This document shows, piece by piece, positions 11,669 to 22,611 of a stretch of DNA of 64,000 nt (positions are counted from its first letter, which is position 1; the number at the start of each line of letters is the position of its first letter). Source of the DNA: Rhizophagus irregularis (lineage: Eukaryota > Glomeromycota > Glomeromycetes > Glomerales > Glomeraceae). The notes below the pieces were generated by a model. That model did not search any database and was not told the origin of the DNA. It saw nothing but the letters and a program-made list of their open reading frames with translations. The stretch is taken from NCBI RefSeq assembly GCF_026210795.1, contig NC_089439.1:4588001-4652000 (forward strand). Reading direction: 5' to 3'. Made by a program: the position numbers and the translations under genes.

Positions 11669-14600
11669 ATGGTTGAATCGTACAATTGTTTACGTCTAGA
11701 TAATGATTATGTTTTCCAGGTGGAAGTTTGCAAAAATGAAAACGACGAAATTTTTCGAAATTATTGATAAAAAAATTTCACTTGAAGAAATAGAAGTTGG
11801 ACAGCTTGCAAGGCTTATCTCTCACGTAGGAAAGTTTAGAGATTCTGACGTACTGAATCTTTGGAAAGTTGATGTCGATGATAGTAAGCTTAACTCTAAT
11901 TCTACTGAAGAGGATATTAAAAACCTTGGAGGTGAGATTATGAAAAGCAAATTTATAAAATATTTTCAAGATGGATATAAACCTAAGGAGGAAGAAAACA
12001 TCAACATCGTTGCTGTCATTGCAACTACCGGTAAGATAATTTTTACCACTCGAAGAAGAACGAAATATCAATTTTGATCTGACATCATTTTTTTCTCACG
12101 CTAAAGCAGGTCCTTCACGAGGCATCATGCAAGGTACTGTATTTCTCGTTAAATAACTTTGAGTATCTATTGGTTTGGAACAATGTCAAAAAACTTTCTA
12201 ACAAATCCCTTACATATTATTGATTCTAGGACCTGACTGGCACGATGCTTCTTCTATCTACGAGTGGATACAACAATTCACACTGAACCGTGGTAATAGT
12301 CGAGTATGTCTTACTAGCTTTATCTTTTCAATTATGTGTTTTTTAGCTCCTCTGGCTAAAATCATATTGACTTTATCAGCTCGTCAAAACCTATGGTATA
12401 AACTTTGAACTTTATCAATGAGAAGACACAATCGAAACCCTATGGAACCTGATCAAGAAACGATATCCAAATCGTAATTATAAAGACAAAGGTCATCATT
12501 CAATCCCCGTCTTAGCCGGTGGACCTGGAACTGGAAAGAGCAGATTTCTTGATGAAATCAAAAGATTGCTTAGGCGTTGCATCAATAAATCTGATGAGAA
12601 AATCCGTAATGGTTTTGCAAACATGGTCGTATTAAACACCACTTATGGGAATGGATCCCCTGCTAATAGTTTTGATATAAGAATTATTAGTAACAGGTCA
12701 ACAGAAATAATTAACGGCCAGAAATCTCTTGCGTTGCGTATTCTATTTGAGTACTTCCGACCGCAATACGAAATTAGCGAACTCACTTTTTCGCAATTTA
12801 ACACACTATGTAATAAGTTAAAAGCTGTTGACTTTACTCTAGACACTGCTCTCCGAGTTATATACGCTGATTTTATTAAACAAAGGAAGCAAGAAACAAG
12901 TTCTTGTCCTCCACTAGTCCTGGTCCTTGGAATCGATGAGTTCAACAATTTGCACGATTTACAAAAAAATGCCTGTAAAGAACTTATAAAAACTATTGGA
13001 GGAGTTATGTGTAATTCACCTGCAAACATTTTTTCATTCCCATCCTAGCTGGAACGATTGAAGGGGCCATAACTGATTATATTTCAGGTTCTAAGCACGA
13101 ACCAATTCTCCTCCCACTACGCTTACTTAATAATGATGATGCAATTAGCATTGGTAAGAGGATGAATCTGTTTGATGATGATTATGTCTGTCGGCATCCA
13201 TATTTTCGAATCAGCATTAGTGATGTTGGAGGACATGTAAGAACATTGGAGTATTACTACAGTAATTTTGCGAAACAAAAAGATGACAAGATGAAACTAG
13301 GGACAGAAACAGGAGAGACAGGTCTTTATGATGTGAATATTGGAAAAGTCATGGAATACGTCAAACATAAGATTGTAAATAAATATCAAATTAATAGATA
13401 TACAAGTTATTTGTCAGTACCTCTCGCAAAGGCCATATTGGGCCTTCCGGTTGGTAAATTGGATGCTGTTAAAAAAGAGAATGTGAAAGACCACGAAGGA
13501 AAACTTCAAACCTATGAGGAACTTGTTTCAATGGGACTTATTAACCTGGTTCCGGCAGGGACACTCTACCTTATTCGTTTACCTTACCTATGGGTATGTG
13601 CAATCGCTGAATATTCCACTGACCCTGATTTGTCGAATTGGAAATCCATGTTACAATATGATGATCCGATTAATTGGCAGAATTTTGAGGATTTTAATGC
13701 CAAATTCTTGGCATTGCACCTCGGTCTTTTTCGTTTACTAGGATATGAGAAAATTAATTTGAAGAAATTTTTAAAGGGTGCAGATTTCTCGCATAGTTTT
13801 CCGGATGTTGAAGTTGCCTTACCTGAAACTAGAAATATCAAATTGTACAAATTATTACATCGATATCCAGGTATTAAGTTTTGCTGATTTTCGTATAACA
13901 TAAAAAGTCACATCAAATTCAAACCCAAATCTAATATAATTTAGTCGCTAAAACTTACAAGAATCAAGAAGCGAAATATGTAAACTTGACAAAAATGAGA
14001 AATGGTTATATCGACCTTGATTTACTGCAAAATGATGATATCAAGAAATACACTGGTTGTGTCTTTCTTAATGCTGCTGGAGCACCTTGAGATGTCTTTG
14101 GGCTTCTTAAATGTGGAACTTCAGAGTCTGAAATTTGTTGCGTAGCTCAGCAATTGAAACTAACTACTACTTCAAATGTTATCATCGATCAAAAGTTATT
14201 TGAAAATGAGTATAAAAAGGTAACAACATTGCTTTCTATATTAAGTACACATACGAATCGTCAAAATTGTTAGGCTAACAAATATCTTTCTTATGCAAAA
14301 GGTTATTAAAAATATGAAGGAAGTTGACACGAAAAATTGGGTTTTGTTATTCTTAACAAACGCAGACCAGAAAGACAACCTCTCTGTAAGTGATAGTCCG
14401 AATAGCGCATTAGTATCCATAGAAAAAATACAAGAATTTTATGGATATACATATGCAAGTCGAGCACAATTTGCGTCTGGTATGTTTGCAAAATTCAGAA
14501 TTCCTTTTCTTTTATCATAATATCTGAAACTGCACTCTCTATTCTTTTACTTAGCAAACGATAAAATATACTTTAATTCAGCACCTGTTGAATCACTCAA

Positions 14601-14752
14601 ACTTATTGGATTTAGCGATAACGAGAACGTTAATATACGTATTGAACGCAAAAAACGCCCCTTCACTAGTCTAAATGATATAAAAAAAAAGGCTTGACAT
14701 TGAAGAAGATAAATTTAAGAAGTTAAAGCTTGATAGAGTTGAATTTAATTAA
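11669..14752 (+). pseudogene. Crinkler (CRN) effector-like gene with P-loop ATPase core, disrupted
   Basis: The start at 11669 opens 'MVESYNCLRL', typical of CRN headers; after a frame change, the header ends with 'LNLWKVDVDD' and 'FIKYFQDG'. GT-AG introns are visible at 12031-12109, 12134-12229 (bounding a 24-bp microexon), about 12304-12346, one beginning at 13873, one beginning at 14220, and one beginning at 14481. The core has Walker A 'GGPGTGKS' (about 12518), Walker B-like 'LVLGIDEFNN' (about 12920) and a long C-terminal region ending near 14752. CRNs of this design (header plus P-loop ATPase, often plus nuclease) are proposed host-nuclear or conflict effectors. Damage: frame shifts in the header, around 12410, in a T-run at about 13030 and in an A-run at about 14690, plus an in-frame TGA at about 14088 where CGA is expected. 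Some homopolymer shifts could be assembly errors; the TGA is harder to explain that way. Confidence 0.75.
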
Positions 14753-15878
14753 ATAATCTCGAAAATCATCTATATTTAACAGTATTCCCTTTTCTGATGT
14801 ACTGTAATTTAGAGAAAATTAAACTTATATGAATAATGACTGCAATACCGGTTTAAATTTTCTGAAACTTAATTATTGCTAATATAAAATTGAAGCTGAC
14901 TCTAGCTAAATTAATTTAATAAAAAATAACGGAGTAGCAGACGTTTAAAGGAAGAAACATCTCGAGCCTTTTCAAGTAATAAACAAATGTATTTGTTACA
15001 CTCTATTGTTGTTTAATGAAAAAAATTAGAAATTTAATAGTTTCTATTTCTTAAAACAAAACGTTAATAAATTCATAATTATGTAGTATGCATTTTGCAC
15101 TTTCGAAACTCTTAAAAAGTAGTATTTATTTGTTACAGCATGTGATGGTAGTAGTTGATGTCTAAGAGAATCCTGTCCAGAATCTCGAAACTCGAAAAAA
15201 ATAAAATGCACTGTTTCTTACTTGGCACAAAATCCCATGAGGCCATGATACTCCTGGTAAGTTACTATCAATATATCACTCTAATTCATTGTTTCAGCGT
15301 ATCACAGACATTGTTTTGGTTTCACTAAGCCAGTAACAAATACTAGTGTCCATCATTTAAATCATTTATGACAGAAACATATGTGAAACAATCAGAGACA
15401 ACCAACGAGTCCACAATTAATGCCTTGAGATAATATACGTACTGCCCAATTGCTGTTTGTTCTTTGTACTAAAAATACACTTCCAAAAAAATGGATATAA
15501 TCCGAAAATGATAATATTTTTAAAAATGGGTTCTGAGCGTATTCATTGAATACCAAAAGTTATGGCTGGCATACAGTATTCTATTATATGTATAGCGGAA
15601 TCTTTGTAATATTATCTATTACTTTTAGAGGGATTTCTTTTGAATTTTTACGTATCCTTTCATGTTATGGGTAAGTGTAACTTATTTTATTAAAAATACA
15701 TCTTTTTCTCCAGGAAAATTAAAATAAATTATATTAAATATTTAAAAATTAAATAAACTATATATAGTGTATTTATGAAAAGTAATTATAACGAAAAATG
15801 CGAAAGTTTCGAGAGGAGAACAATACGAATGATGAATAAGTTTCTTTCGTTTCGGCTCTTCAGCTCTAGTCCTTCATT
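14753..15878. other. intergenic; right inverted repeat of CRN locus
   Basis: Positions 14917-14957 carry the reverse complement of the repeat at 10577-10620 (GCAGACGTTTAAAGG on this strand). The remainder is AT-rich; I see no gene, and no direct-repeat target duplication next to the repeat. Confidence 0.45.
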
Positions 15879-16333
15879 CTAGTCTACTTTTCTTGAAAGT
15901 TTTCTTCTCAATAAACTTTTGACTTTATAGGTTCTATCGTCCATTTGAACATGATATACTGATCAATAAAATAGACATTAAAATTAGTATATAATAATTT
16001 TCGCAAAAAAAAAATACGTACATACTGTACATAAAAAAATTTACTTACATTGTGGATTAAGAAAAGTCTCCCAACTAAATTAATTAATTTATTATTAAAA
16101 AGGAATTAATTTATTATTTAAAAGGAGGTAGTTTTTTACTTACTGATAAGAAATTTGTTCTGGTGTAAATCGCGACATTTCATTACTAATATAATTAGGA
16201 TGTCCCCGCATCTTCATATGATATCTGATACGCTTATTACTCTGCAAGAAAAAAAATTATTTCGTTAATAATGAAGTATTTCTTTCTAAAAATAACGATA
16301 ATGACAACATACTTCATCATCAAATAATGGCAT
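15879..16333 (-). CDS. small Myb/SANT-like protein, four exons (copy A)
   Basis: Exons (minus): 16333-16313, 16241-16144, 16074-16049, 15958-15879, joined by GT-AG introns, give 74 residues. The 21-nt first exon encodes 'MPLFDDE'. Exon 2 encodes 'NKRIRYHMKMRG' and 'RFTPEQISY', and exon 3 'HWETFLNPQ'. The series of helices with 'TP.QIS..W...L.P' resembles the second and third helices of a Myb/SANT DNA-binding repeat. Exon sizes 21, about 100 and 26 and all intron phases match the paralogue at 39770-40393, which strongly supports the model. The C-terminal exon is unrelated in sequence and short (80 bp), so this copy may be truncated or may use another last exon. Function unknown; DNA binding is inferred. 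Confidence 0.6.
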
Positions 16334-18199
16334 TTTATTAACAATATATAGTTACTGTACACAAGGAAATAACATGCAATCTTTAGAAAATTGATTGAAA
16401 TAAAAAAAAAAGCAAATTTTTTTTTTAAAAAAAAAATGAAAAAAAAAATGGGAAAAAATGAGGAAACATGGTATAAATAAATAAACATTTATATCCGAAT
16501 TTAGTTAATTTAATTTAATTTAATTTATTTGTTTCAAGATAATTTCAAGTTCTGAATATGCCATTTTTGTTAAACATACAAAGAAATTTTTACAATTTAA
16601 AATTCTAAATTTTATTTCGATCATCCTAATGACGTTTTTCATTTTTGGCAATAATATCAAAGCAATAAGGTTAATAAGAGGATCAGAGGGCCCCGAAGGT
16701 AAGGTGGAAAAATTTTACAGGTTAGATATTGATTTGCGTACAATTTTAGCCATAGTCAGATTATTAAAATGCGTGTTTTTAACAGGCTTTTTTTTTTAAA
16801 TAGGGGGATCAATTGATTTATTAGGAACAAAAAGCAATATTATTATGATTACTTTGGCCAGAAGGATGAAATTGAAAAATGATAATATTTTTTTATATAT
16901 TCATTGTATGAAATATTTTAATATGTACATTTTTACGTATAAAATTTTACAAAGTTCAAATTACTATAACAGATAATATTTAATTTATTATGGGCGATCA
17001 ATAAAACAAATAAAACAATGGAACAATGGGCAAATGGGCAAATGGGCAAATAACATCATGATCAGATTAATTTGTGCATTATGATTTTCTCAAGTAAGGA
17101 GGCAATTTGCGTACTAAACTTATATTAATAAAAAATTTGAAAGTCACCTTACATCCGTCAATATTTCACACTCGTCAGGTCCGCTTAGAATAAAGCCAAA
17201 TCATGTAGATCGCTTCCATTTGTGGATAATACTGACCAGCATTACATAGTGCCGGCCCTGAAGAAATGCGTAGAGCTTATAGTAAATGTGTGCTGATCTC
17301 CTTGACCTATATATGGGTCATCATTCAATCAATCATTCATTACATTTTGAAAATATGTCCATCCATTATATGATGATCATCTTTAAAAAATAATTAAAAA
17401 AATGATTCCAAATTTGGAAATTTATGAAAGACAATAATTTTAAGATCAATTGCGTAACAAACATTTACTCTTAGCTTTATTAAGTGAAATACGAGTGTGA
17501 GAACAATGTTCTCATTTTATTGAAAAGACGACCCCCTTTTTTTTACCAATCATTAATTGAGAATACTGGCAAATGCTCCTTTTTTTTTGATTGGTTATAA
17601 ATTAATGCATATTGTAATCATATAACGTAATATAAAAAAAAATTATAATTAATTTGGCGGTGATTGGTACTATCATTTTAAAATGATTTGAAAAGTCTTC
17701 GCTTCCATTTAAAATCCTTGCGTTCAAATGTTAATCGATCCAAATGATCCAAATCCAATATCATTGATTTTATTTTATTGTAAAAAAAAAATAAGGATTT
17801 TGTATCACAAATAATACATATAAGAGTAAAGAACGTATTATCAGGGTTCGTAATATTAATACATCTAAGATTAAAATGCTTGCAATAAAAGTTTTCAAAA
17901 TTAAAATCCAAGTATTAGTATAATCTGACATTTTAATATCTTAAAAAGTAATTTTACATTTCATGATTGGCTGGATTAGTGTGTTAATGTTTCGGTTCGG
18001 TCTGAATATAAAGTTGAACTGTAGCGTACTGAATCGACTTGAACACACCGTGCAAGTCAAACCAAAACCAAACCTAATCGGACCTACAAATCAATAATAA
18101 CTTATTATTAGATATTACATTGTTATTTTGTTATTAATTTTATTTATTATTAAATGCATTATTATTATAACGTGCGTGAAAATTCCTAATCAATAATAC
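16334..18199. other. AT-rich intergenic region with short tandem repeats
   Basis: Contains runs of TTTAA near 16501-16530 and three or more copies of GGGCAAAT around 17028-17050. The open frames near 16237 and 17678 (minus) are low-complexity Phe/Ile/Lys-rich and unsupported. No gene recognised. Confidence 0.5.
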
Positions 18200-18632
18200 C
18201 TACAATCCTGAGTCCAACAATTTTTTTTTTACATCTAAATCTCTGTTAAGAGCAAAAGTTGATTCATATTGGACAGAGATCTTCCAAACTTCAAGATTAT
18301 ATTTAATCTTAAGTGGAGTATTCACTCTTATAACTAAATCTAGAGTATCACGCAACAAGCAATATAATATAGAGATTACGGTACTTTTACTTACCGTAAA
18401 ATTTGTATCCGATAATTTTCCTCCGAGTTGTCGGGTTGAATTTTGATGGTGAATCATCCACAGTAATAAGCATATAAAAATTAACTGCATTTACTGTACA
18501 GTCAAACTCTGATATATGTCGGGGCTCGGGATCCATATCATGAAAATCTTTGAAAAATATCATCATATCAAAATTATAACAACAGTTATATATTCTTTCA
18601 TATATAGTAGTGGGAAGGTAAATTTTTATCAT
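18200..18632 (-). CDS. hypothetical protein, two exons, 125 aa
   Basis: Exon 1 is 18632-18395 and exon 2 18339-18200, separated by a 55-bp intron with a GTAAGT donor and a CTCTAG acceptor. Joining is in frame (phase 1) and yields 125 residues ending in TAG. The product begins 'MIKIYLPTTIYERIYNCC' and has no signal peptide, membrane segment or motif that I recognise. The second exon is charged and ends with a Lys run. The in-frame join with a strong donor is the main support; the model could be the 3' part of a longer gene. Function unknown. Confidence 0.45.
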
Positions 18633-18740
18633 TATACAGTATTGAGTTTTTAAAATAGATCGGTATCATCGGGAATTTTTTTTAGGGGATAAATATCAAT
18701 AATTATCACTTAAATCGATGATCAACGAATTACGATTATC

Positions 18741-19382
18741 TGTGGTTAAATGCAGACAATTTATAATCATCAATAATAATCTCAAAGTTAAATAAGTTAA
18801 ATGCAGACAATTTGCAATATTGATAATTACCGTAATTAATTATCATGTTAATTAACGATATTGATAATAATCATAATTAATTATCATGATAATTGTTGAT
18901 AATTAATCATGATAGTTATTTTTTTATACATAATTTTATAATACAATTATTGCTAAATATTAATATAAAATTAAGGAAATTCGTGCAAACTATCCTGCTT
19001 ATTTACTTTTAACAATAATTATAATTACCAATAGGATCATGCAGATTTTCATAGACTGATATTTTTATTAGGCATAGCAATAACACATGATTGATATAAT
19101 AAAGTGGAGTAAAAAAATATGATGTAAATAAATATTTTGTAGGAAAAGTTTTAAAAATAGCATAAAAATGAAATTTATAGAAAGTTAAATAAAACTTATT
19201 TATGATGTTATTAATTAATGCATGATTAAAAACGTCAGAACGATAACACACTTATTGGATGTGGGGCTGTGACCGAACCGATATAGCTACTCCCCCATCC
19301 AATAACTACTTATTATTGCAAACTATCATGATGATTAATTATGATAATTATCAATATCGTAAATTGTCTGCATTTAACCACA
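18741..19382. mobile_element. 642-bp TIR element with subterminal ATTAATTATCATGAT palindromes
   Basis: The ends are inverted copies of TGTGGTTAAATGCAGACAAT followed by TT(A); the left motif is repeated directly at about 18797 (GTTAAATGCAGACAATTT). Inside both ends lie many short palindromes of the TAATTATCATGATAATT type. A nested hairpin at 19251-19308 has arms TTATTGGATG and CATCCAATAA. No clear target duplication is visible. The open frame at 19009-19251 (minus) is not supported. Probably a non-autonomous DNA transposon. Confidence 0.6.
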
Positions 19383-19482
19383 TATAATTGATTTATTTAG
19401 TGATAAAATGTGATAAATTTCAATAAAATTATAATTATTTAAAAAATCCTGATATTTTCAAAAAAAAAAATTAAAATATGAT

Positions 19483-19549
19483 AAGATCTTAGACTAGAAT
19501 TGAACTAGCCAAAGCATAGATATGCTCTCCACCAGGATAGATTTAAAAA
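19483..19549 (-). repeat. tRNA-like repeat, copy 1 (SINE-head candidate)
   Basis: On the minus strand the repeat reads CTGGTGGAGAGC (A-box-like) then, about 17 nt later, CTAGTTCAATTCTAG (B-box-like, with a T-arm stem CTAG/CTAG). A close copy lies at 20088-20150. The A-to-B spacing is short for a functional tRNA, so a tRNA-derived SINE head is more likely than a tRNA gene. Confidence 0.35.
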
Positions 19550-19825
19550 AAAATATCTGTTTGCTTAATCTTTTAAACACATAGGAGAAAGAAAAGAAAC
19601 AGAAAAAGAAGAGAAACACCTTAAAGTATGGAAGAACCTAACTAGAGCTATGACCTCAAACACCAATCGGCAAACTCAGAGGGATGCTATGGCTGACCAG
19701 CCGGGAGACAGGGGCATATGCTATGGGTTTATCACGTTTCCAATAAACCAAGGTCGTCTACAGTCACATTATGTATATTATACTATACATATGGTCTAGA
19801 AGTTCAAACATCTTCATTACACTGG

Positions 19826-20087
19826 TGACCAGATGTAAAACCTAGACATCACCAGAGATAATGGGCGTTTTTACTAATAAAACTGCAAAACAAACTCCTT
19901 TTGTACGAGAGAGATACCTCGGTACGCGTGACGACCAGATGTAAAACCTAGACATCGTCAGGAATGTGGGCGTTTTTACTAATAAAACTGCAAAACAAAC
20001 TCTTTTTGTACGAGAGAGATACCTCGGTATGCGTGACGCCGTGACGACCAGATGTAAAACCTGGACATTGTCAGGAATATGGGCATC
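19826..20087 (+). repeat. minisatellite, about 110-bp unit, 2.3 copies
   Basis: The unit begins GACCAGATGTAAAACCTAGA and contains GGGCGTTTTTACTAATAAAA and ACGAGAGAGATACCTCGGTA. It starts at about 19826, 19931 and 20043. It lies between the two tRNA-like repeats and may be part of the same composite repeat. Confidence 0.75.
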
Positions 20088-20150
20088 AAGATCTTAGACT
20101 AGAATCGAACTAGCCAAAGCATAGACATGCTCTCCACCAGGATAAGATTT
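20088..20150 (-). repeat. tRNA-like repeat, copy 2 (SINE-head candidate)
   Basis: Near-identical to 19483-19549. Here the B-box-like core is AGTTCGATTCT, closer to the pol III consensus GGTTCGANTCC than copy 1. Confidence 0.35.
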
Positions 20151-20800
20151 AAAAAAACAGAGATATTACCAAAAAAAGAACGAGAGAGATATAAAAAAAA
20201 ACGAGGGATATATTATTTAAAAAAACGAGAGAGATATAAAAAAAGGGAGAGATATAAAAAAAATGAGTGAGGTATTATAAAAAAAAATGAGTGAGGTATT
20301 ATTAAAAAAGAAACGAGAGAGATATTATAAAAAAAATGAGAGAGATATTATAAAAAAAAAACGAGGGAGATATTATGAGATATTATAAAAAAAAAAAGAG
20401 GGAGATATTATTAAAAAAATTAGAGAGATATTATAAAAAAAACGAGGGAGATATTATAAAAAAAACGAGAGATATAAAAAAAAATGAGGGAGATATTATA
20501 AAAAAAAACGAGGGATATATTATTAAAAAAAACGAGAGAGATATAAAAAAAGGGAGAGATATAAAAAAAATGAGTGAGGTATTATAAAAAAAAATGAGTG
20601 AGGTATTATTAAAAAAGAAACGAGAGAGATATTATAAAAAAAATGAGAGAGATATTATAAAAAAAAAACGAGGGAGATATTATGAGATATTATAAAAAAA
20701 AAAGAGGGAGATATTATTAAAAAAATTAGAGAGATATTATAAAAAAAACGAGGGAGATATTATGAGATATTACGAGAGAGGTATATTATGAAAAAAAAAT
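20151..20800 (+). repeat. A-rich (GAGAGATATTATAAAAAAA)n array with ~307-bp higher-order repeat
   Basis: Degenerate units of GAG(A/G)GAGATATTAT followed by 6-10 A residues fill the segment. A block beginning ACGAGGGATATATTA at about 20201 recurs at about 20508 with the same order of unit variants, so there are two higher-order copies. The open frame at 20375-20587 is only a translation of the repeat. Confidence 0.8.
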
Positions 20801-21431
20801 TCCAAAATGTGGTTTATTTATAGAAAAAAATAATCAGTGGGTATACACAAAATTACGTAACTATTACAAAAAGTTATTCAAAATATGAGTAACTCAGAGA
20901 TGTATCGCGATATCAGTTGCGACTCTGTGACATCATGACTAATATGACTAATAATTACTTAATAATTGATCAAAGATTTCTCAATAAGAGTAAAATCAGT
21001 ACAGTCTAACCACAATATACCGATATTCGATATACTGATATACTATTAAAAACTTGATATAAGATAAAGTTTTATTTTCCCACTATATGTGAGGACATAC
21101 TGTATAAATATCGGTATAACTTGTATAACTTTGATATATAAAAATTTCATATCCCGACATTCCGAGGTTTGGCTGTAGAACTTTATTCCAACCAATAATC
21201 GAAGTGTGTTAGAAATTAGTAAGTTATTTAACTGAAAGTTAACCGCTTCTATTTTTTTTTTGCACTTCGTATAATTTTACAATTTAATCAAGTAAAAATT
21301 ATGAACTCCAGCCAATTTTTCGAATGGGAGCAAATTCTCCTAGTCTATGGCCAACCATTCTAAAATATCGTACGAATTACTGCACGTTTCTTATCTCTTT
21401 TTGTAAGAAAGGGATACGTATACGTCGAATG
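20801..21431. other. AT-rich spacer before the intron-like array
   Basis: No gene recognised. Positions 21300-21431 carry less AT-rich text ending in CGTCGAATG, which matches the CGAATG at the end of later exon-like segments in the array, so this may be its first exon. Confidence 0.35.
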
Positions 21432-22061
21432 GTACGTTGCATAACTTATTTTTTCTATTTTTTTTATAAGAAACGTTATTCTAACGTTTCTCTTCTTTTT
21501 TTTGTAGATTCAAGTGGGGTACTTCGAAACGGTGAATTTCGAATGGTTAGTTTCGTGTTGCGAAACTAATTTTTTTCTATTTTTTTTTTTATAAGAAACG
21601 TTATTTTAACATTTCTCTTTGAAGTGATAAATCTCGAATGGTAAGTTTCGCGTTGCGAAACTTTTTATTATTATTTTTTTTTTATAAGAAACGTTTTTAA
21701 TATTTCGTTTATTATTTTTTTTGTAGGTATCGATTATAAGCGTTAGAGTTTTAAACGGGTAAGTTTCGTTACGAAACACCTTTTTTTTTTGTTTTTTAAA
21801 TGAAACGTTTACTTACGTTTCTTTTTTTTTATAATTTTTTTGTAGGTCCCAGAGGGTTCGATCAGGGGGCACTTGAGTAGAAACGGTAAGTTTCTTTGCG
21901 AAATTTACCGTTTCTTTTTTTTTCTTTTTTTTAATATAAACGTTATTTTGTAGGCTCCATGATTTTAGGGTTTGGGTACTAAAGATGAGTAAGTTTCATT
22001 GTGAAACTTACGTTTTTTATTTAAAACGTTATTTAACGTTTTTTTATTTTTTTTTTTGTAG
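21432..22061 (+). other. array of six intron-like modules with hairpin-paired splice sites
   Basis: Module bounds are about 21432-21507, 21546-21624, 21641-21726, 21759-21845, 21886-21953 and 21989-22061, separated by 16-40 bp exon-like pieces. Most begin GTAAGTTTC (one GTTAGTTTC, one GTACGTTGC) followed within 5 nt by the complementary GAAACTTAC-like arm, then carry AAACGTTA...TAACGTTT, a long T tract and TTGTAG. Module 2 lacks a clear TAG end. Similarity falls off from left to right. No single long reading frame is obvious across the exon-like pieces, so a noncoding or very short-coding transcript is possible. Confidence 0.55.
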
Positions 22062-22469
22062 GCTTCGGATGTTTGAGTTCGGAAGATGTAATAACTTAAA
22101 CTAATTTTCTTTTATTTCATTAGGAATTGTTTACTTTCTCTTAATTTGTAGGATTCTGGAGTTTCGGAAATGGAAAAACATCTTTGGAGTAATTAATTTT
22201 AGTATAGATTTAAATAATGTATTTATTAATTATTATTAAATAAAACAACCAATTAATCCAACAATATTTAACAAATGAATAATTTAACGTTATCTAACAA
22301 TGAAGTAACATAATTACATAGCACACTATTTAACAATAAATAATTTAACGATTTTTTGACTATTAAGATAATTATAATTATTGTCAATTTAATCTAATTT
22401 ATCCACATTGACGAGTCCGATATATATCACGTGACATTTTCATCGATAATATATCCCCACATCTACTAC
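22062..22469. other. AT-rich spacer between intron array and LINE insertion
   Basis: Continues with two possible acceptors (CATTAG at about 22123, TTTGTAG at about 22151) and then an AT-rich stretch with repeated AATTTAACG. No gene seen. Confidence 0.4.
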
Positions 22470-22487
22470 AGTATACACCCTATAAAA
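22470..22487. repeat. LINE target-site duplication, left copy
   Basis: AGTATACACCCTATAAAA, identical to 31417-31434. It lies at the left terminus of the TIR element that was the insertion target. Confidence 0.92.
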
Positions 22488-22611
22488 GGACGATCGTTAA
22501 ATACCAAATATTCACAGAAGAAATTTTCACCATAAAAATACATTTCTCTATAGACAAGTGTCATTTTTTCTTAAAATTTTGGTCTCTACGCACTCCTCGG
22601 AACATTCTCAT

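Noticed and set aside
19483-20150. Functional tRNA genes
   Set aside because: B-box-like core is present, but the A-to-B spacing is too short and no full cloverleaf with an acceptor stem could be drawn.
20375-20587. 70-codon Lys-rich open frame
   Set aside because: Translation of the A-rich microsatellite.
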